Source of the DNA: Thaumasiovibrio sp043421945
GTDB taxonomy: Bacteria; Pseudomonadota; Gammaproteobacteria; Enterobacterales; Vibrionaceae
Assembly: GCA_043421945.1 (NCBI GenBank)
Contig: JBHOGO010000015.1
Coordinates: 1-64,000 of the forward strand
DNA: 64,000 nt
Direction: 5' to 3'
A program made the translations under genes and the position numbers. How positions within the stretch are numbered: position 1 is the stretch's first letter; every line of letters starts with the position of its first letter. Shown piece after piece: positions 17,154 to 25,799 of this stretch. The notes under the pieces were generated by a model. The model searched no databases and was not told the origin of the DNA. It saw only the letters and a program-made list of their open reading frames with translations.

Positions 17154-17714
17154 CTATCTCTCTTTGATTTCAACCAGAACAAGCAGTGCGCCATCGCCGC
17201 CAAACTCTAAAGGTGCTTGGTGAAAGGCCATCACATCAGGGTGTTGCGCGAGCCAAAGTGGTGCTTTCTGCTTTAATATATGCTTGCCTATACCGTGCAT
17301 CACGCAGCAGCATGCAACACTTTCCTTTATACATGCGGACAGCATCGCAGCGAGTTCTCGCTTTGCCTCTTGTTGAGTCATACCGTGCATATCTAAGAAC
17401 ATGTCAGGCACATAGATGCCACGTCGTAAGTTCTTTACTTCATATTTCGATACGTCGTGCCTTGCGTACTTCATTGGGCCTTGCTCAGCAAGAAGCGGCT
17501 CAAACTCATCAGAAAAGTAGAACTCATGGTTCTCTCGATCTCGAAGGCTTCTACCCTCTATCGACCGTTGAAGCCGTTTACTTGAGGAGAGTGCGCTGGA
17601 TGAATTCTTTCGAGTATCATGAGTTATGGTATCATTCATTATCTTTTTAACGCCTTTAATGGCGTCGCGGAACATGTTGATATCGTCGTCCGCATGGTAG
17701 TTATTTTGGGTCAT
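17154..17714 (-). CDS. smrB: Smr domain nuclease SmrB (YfcN), ribosome rescue
   Basis: 186 residues when started at ATG 17714 (MTQNNYHADDD); an upstream ATG at 17738 would add eight residues and place the start inside the prmB control region. SmrB cuts mRNA between collided ribosomes. The Smr domain has the Asp-x-His motif as DMHGMTQQEA (DLHG in E. coli) near residue 110, then CCVMHGIGKHILKQ and the closing EFGGDGALLVLVE. The N-terminal 70 residues (ISF/NMF-rich helix) match the ribosome-binding extension of SmrB. It is divergent from prmB with 50 bp between start codons, as in E. coli and Vibrio. Confidence 0.9.
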   Translation of the reverse strand: MTQNNYHADDDINMFRDAIKGVKKIMNDTITHDTRKNSSSALSSSKRLQRSIEGRSLRDRENHEFYFSDEFEPLLAEQGPMKYARHDVSKYEVKNLRRGIYVPDMFLDMHGMTQQEAKRELAAMLSACIKESVACCCVMHGIGKHILKQKAPLWLAQHPDVMAFHQAPLEFGGDGALLVLVEIKER

Positions 17715-17764
17715 GATCAGTTCCTGTCGTGCTGGCACTATTGTACCCCTTTTCGGAGGTTATT

Positions 17765-18697
17765 TTGGATAAGATTTTTGTAGATGAAGCGGTAAATGAG
17801 TTGCATACACTGCAAGATGTGCTTCGTTGGACTGTGAGCCGCTTTAATGCTGCGGGGCTATTTTATGGGCATGGCACTGACAATGCGTGGGATGAAGCCG
17901 TGCAGTTGGTATTACCAAGCTTGTATCTACCTATCGATGTGCCAGCGCATGTGAGAGAGTCGCGACTCACCAGTAGTGAGAAGCTGCGCATCGTAGAACG
18001 GGTTGTTCGCCGTATTAAAGAGCGTATCCCGACAGCGTATTTAACCAATAAAGCGTGGTTCTGTGGTTTAGAGTTTTACGTTGATGAACGCGTTTTGGTT
18101 CCACGTTCTCCAATCGCCGAGCTTATCGAAGCGCAATTTCAACCTTGGTTAGCTTCAGAGCCGACACGCATCATGGATCTTTGTACTGGCAGTGGCTGTA
18201 TCGGTATTGCCTGTGCACATGCTTTCCCTAATGCGGAAGTCGATGTTGTTGATATTTCGATTGATGCGCTATCCGTGGCTGAGCAGAATATTCAAGACCA
18301 TGGATTAGAACAACAAGTAATCCCATTGCGTTCAGACCTATTACGAGATGTGCCGAAAGACCGATATAACCTTATCGTGACGAATCCTCCTTACGTTGAT
18401 GAAGAGGACATGAATAGCTTACCAGAAGAGTTTGAGCATGAGCCTGAACTTGGTTTAGCTGCGGGAACCGATGGGTTGAAATTGGTACGTCGTATCTTAG
18501 CCAATGCACCTGACTATTTGACTGACGACGGTATATTGATTTGTGAGGTGGGTAACTCTATGGTTCACATGGAAGAACAATACCCAGACATCCCTTTCAC
18601 TTGGATTGAGTTTGCAAATGGCGGCCATGGTGTCTTCATGCTGACACGTCAGCAACTTATTGAGTGCGCTGAGACGTTTAAGCTATATCGAGATTAA
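17765..18697 (+). CDS. prmB: 50S ribosomal protein uL3 glutamine methyltransferase PrmB
   Basis: 310 residues. PrmB N5-methylates a glutamine of ribosomal protein L3 using S-adenosylmethionine. Motifs: MDLCTGSGCIGIACA (cofactor site, near 137-151), VDVVDIS, and the NPPY glutamine-binding motif in VTNPPYVDEEDM (near 208-219). The start is TTG 17765: the peptide from here (DKIFVDEAVNELHTLQDVLR) matches the E. coli N-terminus, and GGAGG at 17755-17759 sits 5 nt upstream. An ATG at 17729 is in frame but would add 12 unrelated residues. yfcL follows after 18 bp. Confidence 0.95.
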   Translation: MDKIFVDEAVNELHTLQDVLRWTVSRFNAAGLFYGHGTDNAWDEAVQLVLPSLYLPIDVPAHVRESRLTSSEKLRIVERVVRRIKERIPTAYLTNKAWFCGLEFYVDERVLVPRSPIAELIEAQFQPWLASEPTRIMDLCTGSGCIGIACAHAFPNAEVDVVDISIDALSVAEQNIQDHGLEQQVIPLRSDLLRDVPKDRYNLIVTNPPYVDEEDMNSLPEEFEHEPELGLAAGTDGLKLVRRILANAPDYLTDDGILICEVGNSMVHMEEQYPDIPFTWIEFANGGHGVFMLTRQQLIECAETFKLYRD

Positions 18698-18715
18698 CAG
18701 AACAAGGAGATCTCA

Positions 18716-19009
18716 ATGAGTGAGATTCAACACTTTGAACAGCAAGTCTTAGCACAAATCGATGCACAAGTAGAGTTGGCAACGGATGATGAACTGTTTG
18801 CTGGTGGTTACCTGAGAGGACATCTATCGCTTTCTGCGGCGGATTGTGAAGACAGTGGGATAGAGTCATTAGAACTATTTCTACGGCAGGTCAGCGAAAG
18901 TCTACAAGCTGCCAAAGCAGAGTTGAGCCCATCAGATTATGATTTGGTGCAGACGATGTGGCAACGTTTCTCTGCTCGCTATTCTCAAGCTAATGAGCTA
19001 ATGAGCTAA
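18716..19009 (+). CDS. yfcL: YfcL family protein
   Basis: 97 residues. The block DDELFAGGYLRGHLSLS (about residues 23-39) is the signature of YfcL, a small cytoplasmic protein without known function that accompanies aroC/epmC in enterobacteria. AAGGAG at 18703-18708 supports the ATG. It lies 18 bp after prmB and so probably shares its transcript. Its last codons (QANELMS) and stop lie inside an 8-bp tandem repeat that continues past the stop, so the C-terminus probably varies between strains. All three frames of the repeat contain a stop, so a change in copy number can alter only a few residues. Confidence 0.9.
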   Translation: MSEIQHFEQQVLAQIDAQVELATDDELFAGGYLRGHLSLSAADCEDSGIESLELFLRQVSESLQAAKAELSPSDYDLVQTMWQRFSARYSQANELMS

Positions 19010-19041
19010 TGAGCTAATGAGCTAATGAGCTAATGAGCTAA
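18988..19041 (+). repeat. Octanucleotide tandem repeat (GAGCTAAT), nearly 7 copies
   Basis: The unit GAGCTAAT repeats perfectly from 18988 to 19041, the last copy ending C instead of T. It straddles the yfcL stop codon (19007-19009). Confidence 0.95.
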
Positions 19042-20114
19042 CAGTAAGCCAAATTTATCCTCAATATCTTCTGAAAACAGCCCAAATAGTGAGTGTCATA
19101 TTTGGGCTACTGATACCAGTTTAACCAAGTAGTGATCCCCCCTTTCTTTCGCGAAAATGCGTATTTAGAGAAGAAATCCCACTTCACGAAAAAATTAAGT
19201 CATAGAGCCTATTTTACAAAGTAAACAGGCTATTTTGGATCAGTATCTCACTTTAAATAGCAAGCTTGCACTCAATGTATTCATGGTGTGAATGATATTA
19301 CCTTGTAAAATCAGTAATTGTTAAAAATAGGGTGAGATAGATGGAGTGCTTCTAATTTATACAACCACATTGAATGACAAGGCAAATCATTGCGTCTCTC
19401 TAATATTACTGTAATATTACGGGGTTATTTTTACAGGCATAGTTAGTAAAACGACGGCTTAAAGCACAAACTATATGTCTGGTAGCTTGTTTACAAGTAA
19501 ATGAGACTGTTTGCACCAGTAAACGTTATTAAAGTAGCAAAAAAATATAAGTCGCCGTCGTTGACAGGAATCGAGATAATTTAAGCATGGATAGCATTTG
19601 GGGGCTGTAACCTAAGGGCGGTAGCATACCCAAATGAGAGTGAAAGGTTAGGTTTGTTTGAGTTAGCTAGCAGCTAACGGTTAACATATGTTCTATATGG
19701 TACCAAGACTTAATGTTGTATTGAGGCTGTAAAGGTCCAATACGATAGAGTTTTAAGTAGTAGAAGATATTGCCCCGTATAGTTATGAAACATAGCTCAA
19801 ATATACAACGGAATGTAATCAAGTTGGCAAGATTGTATTTTGTTGTTTCAAGTTCAATTTCAGCGGTAGCTTTTTGTTGTCGCTTCTATCATCATAGCTA
19901 ATTGTGTTATGGGCTAACGATTAGCTTGTTCACTTTGGTTGGTCAAATTATTGTGTGACTTACCAAAGTAAAGATACAAAAAGCAGATAGAAGCAGAACG
20001 ACAGCGATGGATGTAAGCATAATAACTGCGAAGTGATCATTGGCAAAGGCCTCCCTTCATAGCTGTCCAAGCTGGTCTTTCTCCGTTAATCACCTATATA
20101 GTAAGTTGAACTTA
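19010..20114 (+). promoter_or_regulatory. Long leader region of the polysaccharide locus
   Basis: About 1.1 kb without a gene. A perfect 10-bp stem (AGCCCAAATA at 19079-19088 with TATTTGGGCT at 19099-19108) may end the prmB-yfcL transcript. At 19401-19420 TAATATTAC occurs twice, 1 bp apart, a possible regulator site. The JUMPstart element lies at 19589-19627. The rest is AT-rich leader before wza, as is usual for capsule and O-antigen operons. Confidence 0.6.
19589..19627 (+). promoter_or_regulatory. JUMPstart element with ops site (RfaH type)
   Basis: GGCGGTAGCAT at 19617-19627 matches the ops core (GGCGGTAGCRT) that pauses RNA polymerase and recruits RfaH. The bases before it, GGGGCTGTAACCTAA, fit the rest of the 39-bp JUMPstart consensus. 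It lies about 490 bp before wza on the coding strand, the position expected for a long surface-polysaccharide operon under antitermination. Confidence 0.85.
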
Positions 20115-21266
20115 ATGGCATTTCATAAAAAAATCATAGCAATTGCGGTTTCTAGTATAGTGCTCGCTGGGTGTACGATGCCCGGCCAACATCTTTCTCT
20201 TAACGATAAGCATGTCATTGTCGATTCTTCTGAGCAAGACATCTCCTCGATTGTGTCTGTTTACCCATTATCTCCGAAGCTGGTTAACGATATCCGAACG
20301 ATTGCACCTTATGCGCAAACAAACCCTGCGTTGGATACTGAGCTGGCACAATACGAATATATTGTTGGCCCTACAGACATTCTTAATATCACTATTTGGG
20401 ATCACCCAGAGCTGACGATCCCTGCGGGCTCTTACCGTAGTGCTGCAGATTCGGGCAACTGGGTAAACCAAGACGGTACAATCTTTTACCCTTATATTGG
20501 CAACGTGCATGTAGCCGGAAAAACGGTTCTTGAGATCCGTGCAGATATCACTCGCCGTCTTCGCACGTATATTGAAAGCCCTCAAGTGGATGTCAAACTT
20601 GCCGCGTTCCGCTCACAGAAAGTTTATATTACCGGTGAGGTTAACTCGCCTGGAGTGAAACCTGTTACAGATATACCGTTAACCTTACTAGATGCAGTGA
20701 ATGCAGCTGGCGGTATTTCTGCTGATGCTGATTGGCGAAATGTCAGCTTTACGCGTGATGGTATCGAAGAGACGTTATCACTGTATGCCTTAATGCAACG
20801 TGGTGATCTTACTCAGAATCGCCTACTTCGTCATGGTGATATTGTCCATATTCCTCGTAATGATGCTCAAAAGGTGTTTGTGATGGGCGAGGTTCGTGAC
20901 CCACAGACATTAAAAATTGATCGTGCAGGCATGAATTTAACGGAAGCGCTTAGCGGTGTGGGTGGTCTCAGCCAACTAGCTGCAGATGCAACGGGTGTCT
21001 TTGTGATTCGCTCTAATGCCAATAACACCTCGACAGTATCCAGTGCAGATGACTCTCGAGCAAGTTTCGCCGACATTTATCAGCTCGATATTTCAGACCC
21101 AACTTCGATGGTATTAGGGACTGAGTTCGAAATGTTACCTTATGACATTGTTTATGTGACTGCTGCACCTATTGAGCGCTGGAACCGTGTCATTCGCCAG
21201 TTACTTCCAACCATTACAGGGTTTAATGAGTTAACTGAAGGTGCATTGAGAGTGCGAAACTGGTAA
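20115..21266 (+). CDS. wza: Outer-membrane polysaccharide export lipoprotein Wza
   Basis: 383 residues from ATG 20115, the normal Wza length; an upstream TTG in frame at 20040 would add 25 residues before the signal peptide. Lipobox LAGC with Cys20. The export domain starts YIVGPTDILNITIWDHPEL near residue 82, followed by soluble-ligand-binding beta-grasp repeats (VYITGEVNSPGVKPV and VFVMGEVRDPQTLKI). The C-terminal RWNRVIRQLLPTI helix forms the outer-membrane barrel in the E. coli octamer. Wza is the channel for capsule export. wzc follows after 60 bp with no wzb between them. Confidence 0.95.
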   Translation: MAFHKKIIAIAVSSIVLAGCTMPGQHLSLNDKHVIVDSSEQDISSIVSVYPLSPKLVNDIRTIAPYAQTNPALDTELAQYEYIVGPTDILNITIWDHPELTIPAGSYRSAADSGNWVNQDGTIFYPYIGNVHVAGKTVLEIRADITRRLRTYIESPQVDVKLAAFRSQKVYITGEVNSPGVKPVTDIPLTLLDAVNAAGGISADADWRNVSFTRDGIEETLSLYALMQRGDLTQNRLLRHGDIVHIPRNDAQKVFVMGEVRDPQTLKIDRAGMNLTEALSGVGGLSQLAADATGVFVIRSNANNTSTVSSADDSRASFADIYQLDISDPTSMVLGTEFEMLPYDIVYVTAAPIERWNRVIRQLLPTITGFNELTEGALRVRNW

Positions 21267-21326
21267 CCGAACGATTTACTCGTAGTGTAACGAACTGAAT
21301 TTAATTATTGAGCAACTAAGATAACT

Positions 21327-23519
21327 ATGACAACCAACTTAAATATGCCGCCACCTGGAGCACAGACTCCAGCGGCAATGAGTAATGACGAGATTGACCT
21401 AGGTAAATTGTTTGGCATCTTACTAGACAACAAGTGGAAGATTGTCGCTAGTACATTCCTTTTCGCTATTTTTGGTATTGTTTATGCATTGATGGCGACG
21501 CCAATTTATAAAGCAGATGCCATTATTCAAGTTGAACAGAAAAGCTCTGGCGGTTTAGCGGCGCTCGGCGAGATGGGTGAGTTTTTTTCTAGTGAATCGT
21601 CTTCATCGACAGAAATAGAAATTTTAAAATCAAGAATGGTGTTAGGTGAGACGGTTGATAACCTGAACCTAACGATAACCTCTGCACCTAACTACCTGCC
21701 TGTTGTTGGCGCTGGTCTGGCGAGATTAACGGGTGACGAAAGCAAGATTAATGTTTCACGCTTCGAAGTACCACTACATCGTATTGGTGAAGGGTTTACT
21801 GTTGTTGTCATTGATGACCAAGGTGGTTATCAATTAGTCGATGGTGAAGAGCGTGTGATTCTTGAAGGTGAAGTGGGTACATTAATGACGAGCCCTACAG
21901 GGGACTTTTCATTGTTAATCACTGATCTTATTGCCGACAATACGACGAGCTTTTCTTTGGCTAAGCGAGGGCGTTTTGATGTAGTAGCTGGTTTGCAGCG
22001 TTCATTGTCAGTGTCTGAGCGTGGAAAACAGACTGGGATCTTACAGCTCTCCCTAGAAGGGGAAAGTAAGAGTGAGATTGTTGCCATACTGGACGATATT
22101 AGTCGTAATTACTTTTTGCAAAATGTTGCACGTAATTCAGCGGAAGCAGAGAAGAGTTTAGATTTCCTAAGTGGCCATTTGCCAGAAATCAGAACACAAT
22201 TAGGACAATCCGAAGACGTTCTTAATGAATTCCGTGTTGATAATGACTCTGTCGACCTTGGCTTAGAAGCCAAAGCCGTTCTTGATGTGATGGTGAAACT
22301 CGAGGCTCAGCTCAATGAGCTGACGTTTAAAGAGAGTGAGATTTCACAGAAATTCACCAAAGAGCACCCAGCCTATAAATCATTGCTGGATAAGCGTGCT
22401 ACGTTGTTGTCTGAACGCCGCCGCTTTGAAGACCAAATTCAAGCGTTACCAAAAACACAGCGTGAAGTGTTGCGTTTAACGCGTGATGTTGAAGTAAATC
22501 AGCAGATTTATGTGCAGTTATTAAACAAAGTGCAAGAGCTGAACATTGTTAAAGCGAGTACCGTGGGTAACGTACGCATTCTCGACAATGCAGCGGCCTA
22601 TACGCATGCCGTTAAACCTAAAAAACCACTGATTGTTGTATTAGCAACAATGTTAGGTGGCATGTTAGGCGTGGCGTTTGCTTTACTAAAAGCCGCTTTT
22701 CACCGTGGAATCGAAAGTCCTGACCAAATTGAAGCGATTGGCTTACCCGTTTATGCTAGCGTCCCTATGTCTGATTGGCAGATTGAAATGGACCGTAAGG
22801 CGAAAGGGAAGAAACACACCAGCGTTGAAGATACCTTACTAGCCGCTTCCAACGCGTCTGATCTTTCTATTGAAGCGCTAAGAAGTTTACGTACTAGCCT
22901 TCATTTTGCCATGATGGAAGCCAAAAATAACATCATGATGATTTCTGGACCAAGTCCAGGTATCGGTAAATCCTTTGTTTCTGCCAATATGGGCGCAGTT
23001 ATAGCCAAAGGTGGCCAACGTGTTCTCGTGATTGATGCCGATATGCGTAAAGGGCGGATGGAGAAACAGCTGTCAGCGAAGCGTGGTCCAGGCCTATCAG
23101 ATATTTTGGTTGGTAAAAAGCAAGCTGAAGAATGTGTGCAGGACGTTGGCGTTGAAAACATGAGATTTTTATCGCGTGGTGATGTACCACCAAACCCATC
23201 AGAGCTGTTAATGCATCCGCGTTTTAAAGAGCTAATGGATTGGGCCTCAGAAAATTACGATATTGTCTTGGTTGATACGCCACCAATCCTTGCCGTCACT
23301 GATCCCGCTATTGTTGGTGCTCATGCTGGTACGACATTGCTCGTTGGTCGCTTTAATCAGAATGCAGTCAAAGAAGTTGAAATAACAAAACAACGCTTTG
23401 AACAAAATGGAATCGAAGTGAAAGGCTTTATTCTCAATGCGGTTGTGAGAAAAGCGAGCAGTTACTACGGTGGTAACTATGGCTATTATAATTACAGCTA
23501 CAGCTCCAAGAAGGCGTAA
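21327..23519 (+). CDS. wzc: Tyrosine autokinase and polymerisation factor Wzc
   Basis: 730 residues. The N-terminal chain-length domain has one membrane segment near 38-57 and a second near 435-455, with a periplasmic coiled-coil part between. The cytoplasmic BY-kinase domain carries Walker A GPSPGIGKS (541-549), Walker A' VLVIDADMRKG and Walker B VLVDTPPI. The tail has a tyrosine cluster (YYGGNYGYYNYSYSS) that is phosphorylated in trans. With Wza it spans the envelope and controls Wzy-dependent polymer assembly. The matching phosphatase gene wzb is absent next door, so dephosphorylation must rely on a gene elsewhere. Confidence 0.95.
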   Translation: MTTNLNMPPPGAQTPAAMSNDEIDLGKLFGILLDNKWKIVASTFLFAIFGIVYALMATPIYKADAIIQVEQKSSGGLAALGEMGEFFSSESSSSTEIEILKSRMVLGETVDNLNLTITSAPNYLPVVGAGLARLTGDESKINVSRFEVPLHRIGEGFTVVVIDDQGGYQLVDGEERVILEGEVGTLMTSPTGDFSLLITDLIADNTTSFSLAKRGRFDVVAGLQRSLSVSERGKQTGILQLSLEGESKSEIVAILDDISRNYFLQNVARNSAEAEKSLDFLSGHLPEIRTQLGQSEDVLNEFRVDNDSVDLGLEAKAVLDVMVKLEAQLNELTFKESEISQKFTKEHPAYKSLLDKRATLLSERRRFEDQIQALPKTQREVLRLTRDVEVNQQIYVQLLNKVQELNIVKASTVGNVRILDNAAAYTHAVKPKKPLIVVLATMLGGMLGVAFALLKAAFHRGIESPDQIEAIGLPVYASVPMSDWQIEMDRKAKGKKHTSVEDTLLAASNASDLSIEALRSLRTSLHFAMMEAKNNIMMISGPSPGIGKSFVSANMGAVIAKGGQRVLVIDADMRKGRMEKQLSAKRGPGLSDILVGKKQAEECVQDVGVENMRFLSRGDVPPNPSELLMHPRFKELMDWASENYDIVLVDTPPILAVTDPAIVGAHAGTTLLVGRFNQNAVKEVEITKQRFEQNGIEVKGFILNAVVRKASSYYGGNYGYYNYSYSSKKA

Positions 23520-23567
23520 TTAACGTCCTTAACTTACAAGTTGTTGTTTAATAATAAGTAAAAAATC

Positions 23568-23589
23568 AGGGCCTATTGGGGCCCTTTTT
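23568..23589 (+). terminator. Hairpin after wzc (first)
   Basis: AGGGCC / GGCCCT stem followed by TTTTT. It is weak to moderate and sits 50 bp after the wzc stop. Confidence 0.6.
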
Positions 23590-23652
23590 ATAAAAAGTGT
23601 GAAATCACTGATTTAAAAGCAGTTAACGTATTTTAACTGTCTCAAAATGATA

Positions 23653-23696
23653 AAAAGTGTCTCAGCCAGGTAACTGATGGCTGAGACTTTTTTTTG
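23653..23696 (+). terminator. Strong terminator between wzc and rmlB (second)
   Basis: GTCTCAGCC (23659-23667) pairs with GGCTGAGAC (23679-23687), then eight T. Together with the hairpin just upstream it separates wza-wzc from the sugar genes, as the stem-loop after wzc does in E. coli group 1 capsule loci. About 160 bp remain for a promoter of rmlB. Confidence 0.9.
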
Positions 23697-23857
23697 AAAC
23701 TAGGCTTTTTTTTGGCATAGGGATCACGTTAATTCATATGCATTCCTACCTATATCAAGGAAGGATTTGATAGTGCGTCATGCGCTATCAATAGCACCAT
23801 CTCAAGTTTAGCATTCACTATTGTGAATGTATTAAAGAATAAAAGAAGAGAAATCTC

Positions 23858-24922
23858 ATGAAAATCCTCGTTACTGGCGGTGCTGGTTTCATTGGCTCGG
23901 CTGTCATTCGTCACATCATTAATAATACTTCTGATACGGTTATCAACGTTGATAAATTAACTTACGCGGGGAACCTCGAGTCATTAGCGGAAGTTGAAAA
24001 TAATGAACGCTACCATTTTGAGCAAGTCGATATCTGCAACCGAACTGAACTTGATCGCTTGTTTGTCCAGTACCAACCTGATGCAGTGATGCACCTTGCC
24101 GCAGAGTCACACGTTGACCGTTCAATTGATGGCCCCGCTGCATTTATTGAAACGAACATCGTTGGTACGTATACCCTGCTGGAAGCTACGCGTGCGTATT
24201 GGAATGGTTTAGAAGATGCAGAAAAAACGGCATTTCGTTTCCATCACATCTCAACGGATGAGGTTTACGGTGACCTAGAAGGCACGGATGACTTGTTCAC
24301 AGAGACAACCTCTTATGAGCCGTCAAGTCCATACTCAGCATCTAAAGCGTCAAGCGATCATTTAGTGCGTGCGTGGTTACGCACTTATGGCTTGCCGACC
24401 ATTGTAACCAATTGTTCAAACAACTACGGTCCGTATCACTTCCCTGAAAAGTTAATCCCGTTGATGATTTTGAACGCTATGTCAGGTAAGTCATTGCCAG
24501 TATACGGCGATGGTATGCAAATTCGTGATTGGCTGTTCGTTGAAGACCATGCACGTGCACTTTACAAAGTCGTCACCGAAGGTGAAGTGGGTGAGACTTA
24601 CAATATCGGTGGTCATAACGAAAAGGCCAATATTGAAGTAGTGAAAACCATCTGTGGTCTACTAGAAGAATTAGTGCCGAATAAGCCAGAAGGGGTGAAC
24701 GAATACCTTGACCTGATCACTTACGTGACTGACCGTCCTGGACACGATGTGCGTTACGCGATTGACGCATCAAAAATAGAGCGTGAACTTGGTTGGGTAC
24801 CTCAAGAGAGTTTCGAAAGTGGTATTCGCAAAACAGTGGAGTGGTACTTAAATAATGAAGGTTGGTGGAGCCGTGTATTAGATGGCTCTTATGCGGGTGA
24901 ACGTTTAGGAACTAAAGGGTAA
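23858..24922 (+). CDS. rmlB: dTDP-glucose 4,6-dehydratase
   Basis: 354 residues. It makes dTDP-4-keto-6-deoxyglucose from dTDP-glucose, the second step toward rhamnose, Fuc4NAc and related sugars. The Rossmann motif TGGAGFIGS (6-14), the catalytic HISTDEVYGD with Thr-Asp-Glu, and the YSASKASSDH Tyr/Lys pair are present, as is the NCSNNYGPYHFPEKLIP block of RmlB. AGAAGAG precedes the ATG. Base composition is like the chromosome backbone, in contrast to rmlA 11 bp downstream, so the border between native and acquired DNA seems to lie at this junction. No rmlC or rmlD follows. Confidence 0.97.
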   Translation: MKILVTGGAGFIGSAVIRHIINNTSDTVINVDKLTYAGNLESLAEVENNERYHFEQVDICNRTELDRLFVQYQPDAVMHLAAESHVDRSIDGPAAFIETNIVGTYTLLEATRAYWNGLEDAEKTAFRFHHISTDEVYGDLEGTDDLFTETTSYEPSSPYSASKASSDHLVRAWLRTYGLPTIVTNCSNNYGPYHFPEKLIPLMILNAMSGKSLPVYGDGMQIRDWLFVEDHARALYKVVTEGEVGETYNIGGHNEKANIEVVKTICGLLEELVPNKPEGVNEYLDLITYVTDRPGHDVRYAIDASKIERELGWVPQESFESGIRKTVEWYLNNEGWWSRVLDGSYAGERLGTKG

Positions 24923-24933
24923 GGAATAGACAG

Positions 24934-25797
24934 ATGAAAGGCATAATTTTAGCAGGTGGTTCAGGAACAAGACTTTATCCTATAACTATAGGGGTATCTA
25001 AACAGCTACTTCCTGTCTATGACAAACCGATGATTTACTATCCGCTATCAGTATTGATGCTGGCGGGCATCAGAGAAGTTTTGATTATTACAACCCCTGA
25101 AGATAACGATAGCTTTAAAAGGCTACTTGGTGATGGGAGTCAATTTGGTATTGCAATAGAATACGCGGTGCAACCTCGAGCAGAGGGTTTAGCACAGGCC
25201 TTTTTGATTGGTGAAGAATTTATTGGTAATGATTCGGTATGTCTGGTGTTAGGAGACAATATATTCTGGGGACATGCCTTCTCTCCTAAATTGACAAAAG
25301 CTGCGAGCAATGAATCAGGCGCGACAGTCTTTGGTTATAAGGTTAAAGATCCAGAGCGTTTTGGTGTTGTCGAATTTGATGATAATAACCGCGCTATTTC
25401 AATAGAAGAAAAACCGGAACAGCCCAAATCTGACTTCGCAGTAACAGGTTTATATTTTTATGATAATCGTGTTGTTGACTATGCAAAATGTGTAAAGCCT
25501 TCTGAAAGGGGGGAGCTTGAGATCACTGCAATTAATGAAATGTACTTGAAGGCAGGTAAGCTAAACGTAGAGCTTTTGGGGCGTGGATTTGCATGGCTTG
25601 ATACAGGAACACATGACAGCCTTCTAGAAGCTGGTACATTTGTAGAGACTCTTGAAAAACGCCAAGGATTTAAAATTGCGTGCTTAGAAGAAATAGCATA
25701 TTCAAACAAATGGATAACTAAAAATCACCTCCAAGAATTAGCTAAACCATTAGCTAAAAGTGGGTACGGACAATACTTATTAGAGCTAGTAAGTTGA
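24934..25797 (+). CDS. rmlA: Glucose-1-phosphate thymidylyltransferase
   Basis: 287 residues. It joins dTTP and glucose 1-phosphate to give dTDP-glucose, feeding RmlB. The nucleotide-binding loop GGSGTRLYPIT (8-18), the LLPVYDKPMIYYPLS block, LGDNIFWGH and the EEKPEQPKS loop are typical. It starts 11 bp after rmlB. The coding region is visibly richer in A and T than rmlB, and this continues through the next genes. Since wecD and wecE follow, its product probably goes to dTDP-Fuc4NAc rather than to rhamnose. Confidence 0.97.
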   Translation: MKGIILAGGSGTRLYPITIGVSKQLLPVYDKPMIYYPLSVLMLAGIREVLIITTPEDNDSFKRLLGDGSQFGIAIEYAVQPRAEGLAQAFLIGEEFIGNDSVCLVLGDNIFWGHAFSPKLTKAASNESGATVFGYKVKDPERFGVVEFDDNNRAISIEEKPEQPKSDFAVTGLYFYDNRVVDYAKCVKPSERGELEITAINEMYLKAGKLNVELLGRGFAWLDTGTHDSLLEAGTFVETLEKRQGFKIACLEEIAYSNKWITKNHLQELAKPLAKSGYGQYLLELVS

Positions 25798-25799
25798 AT

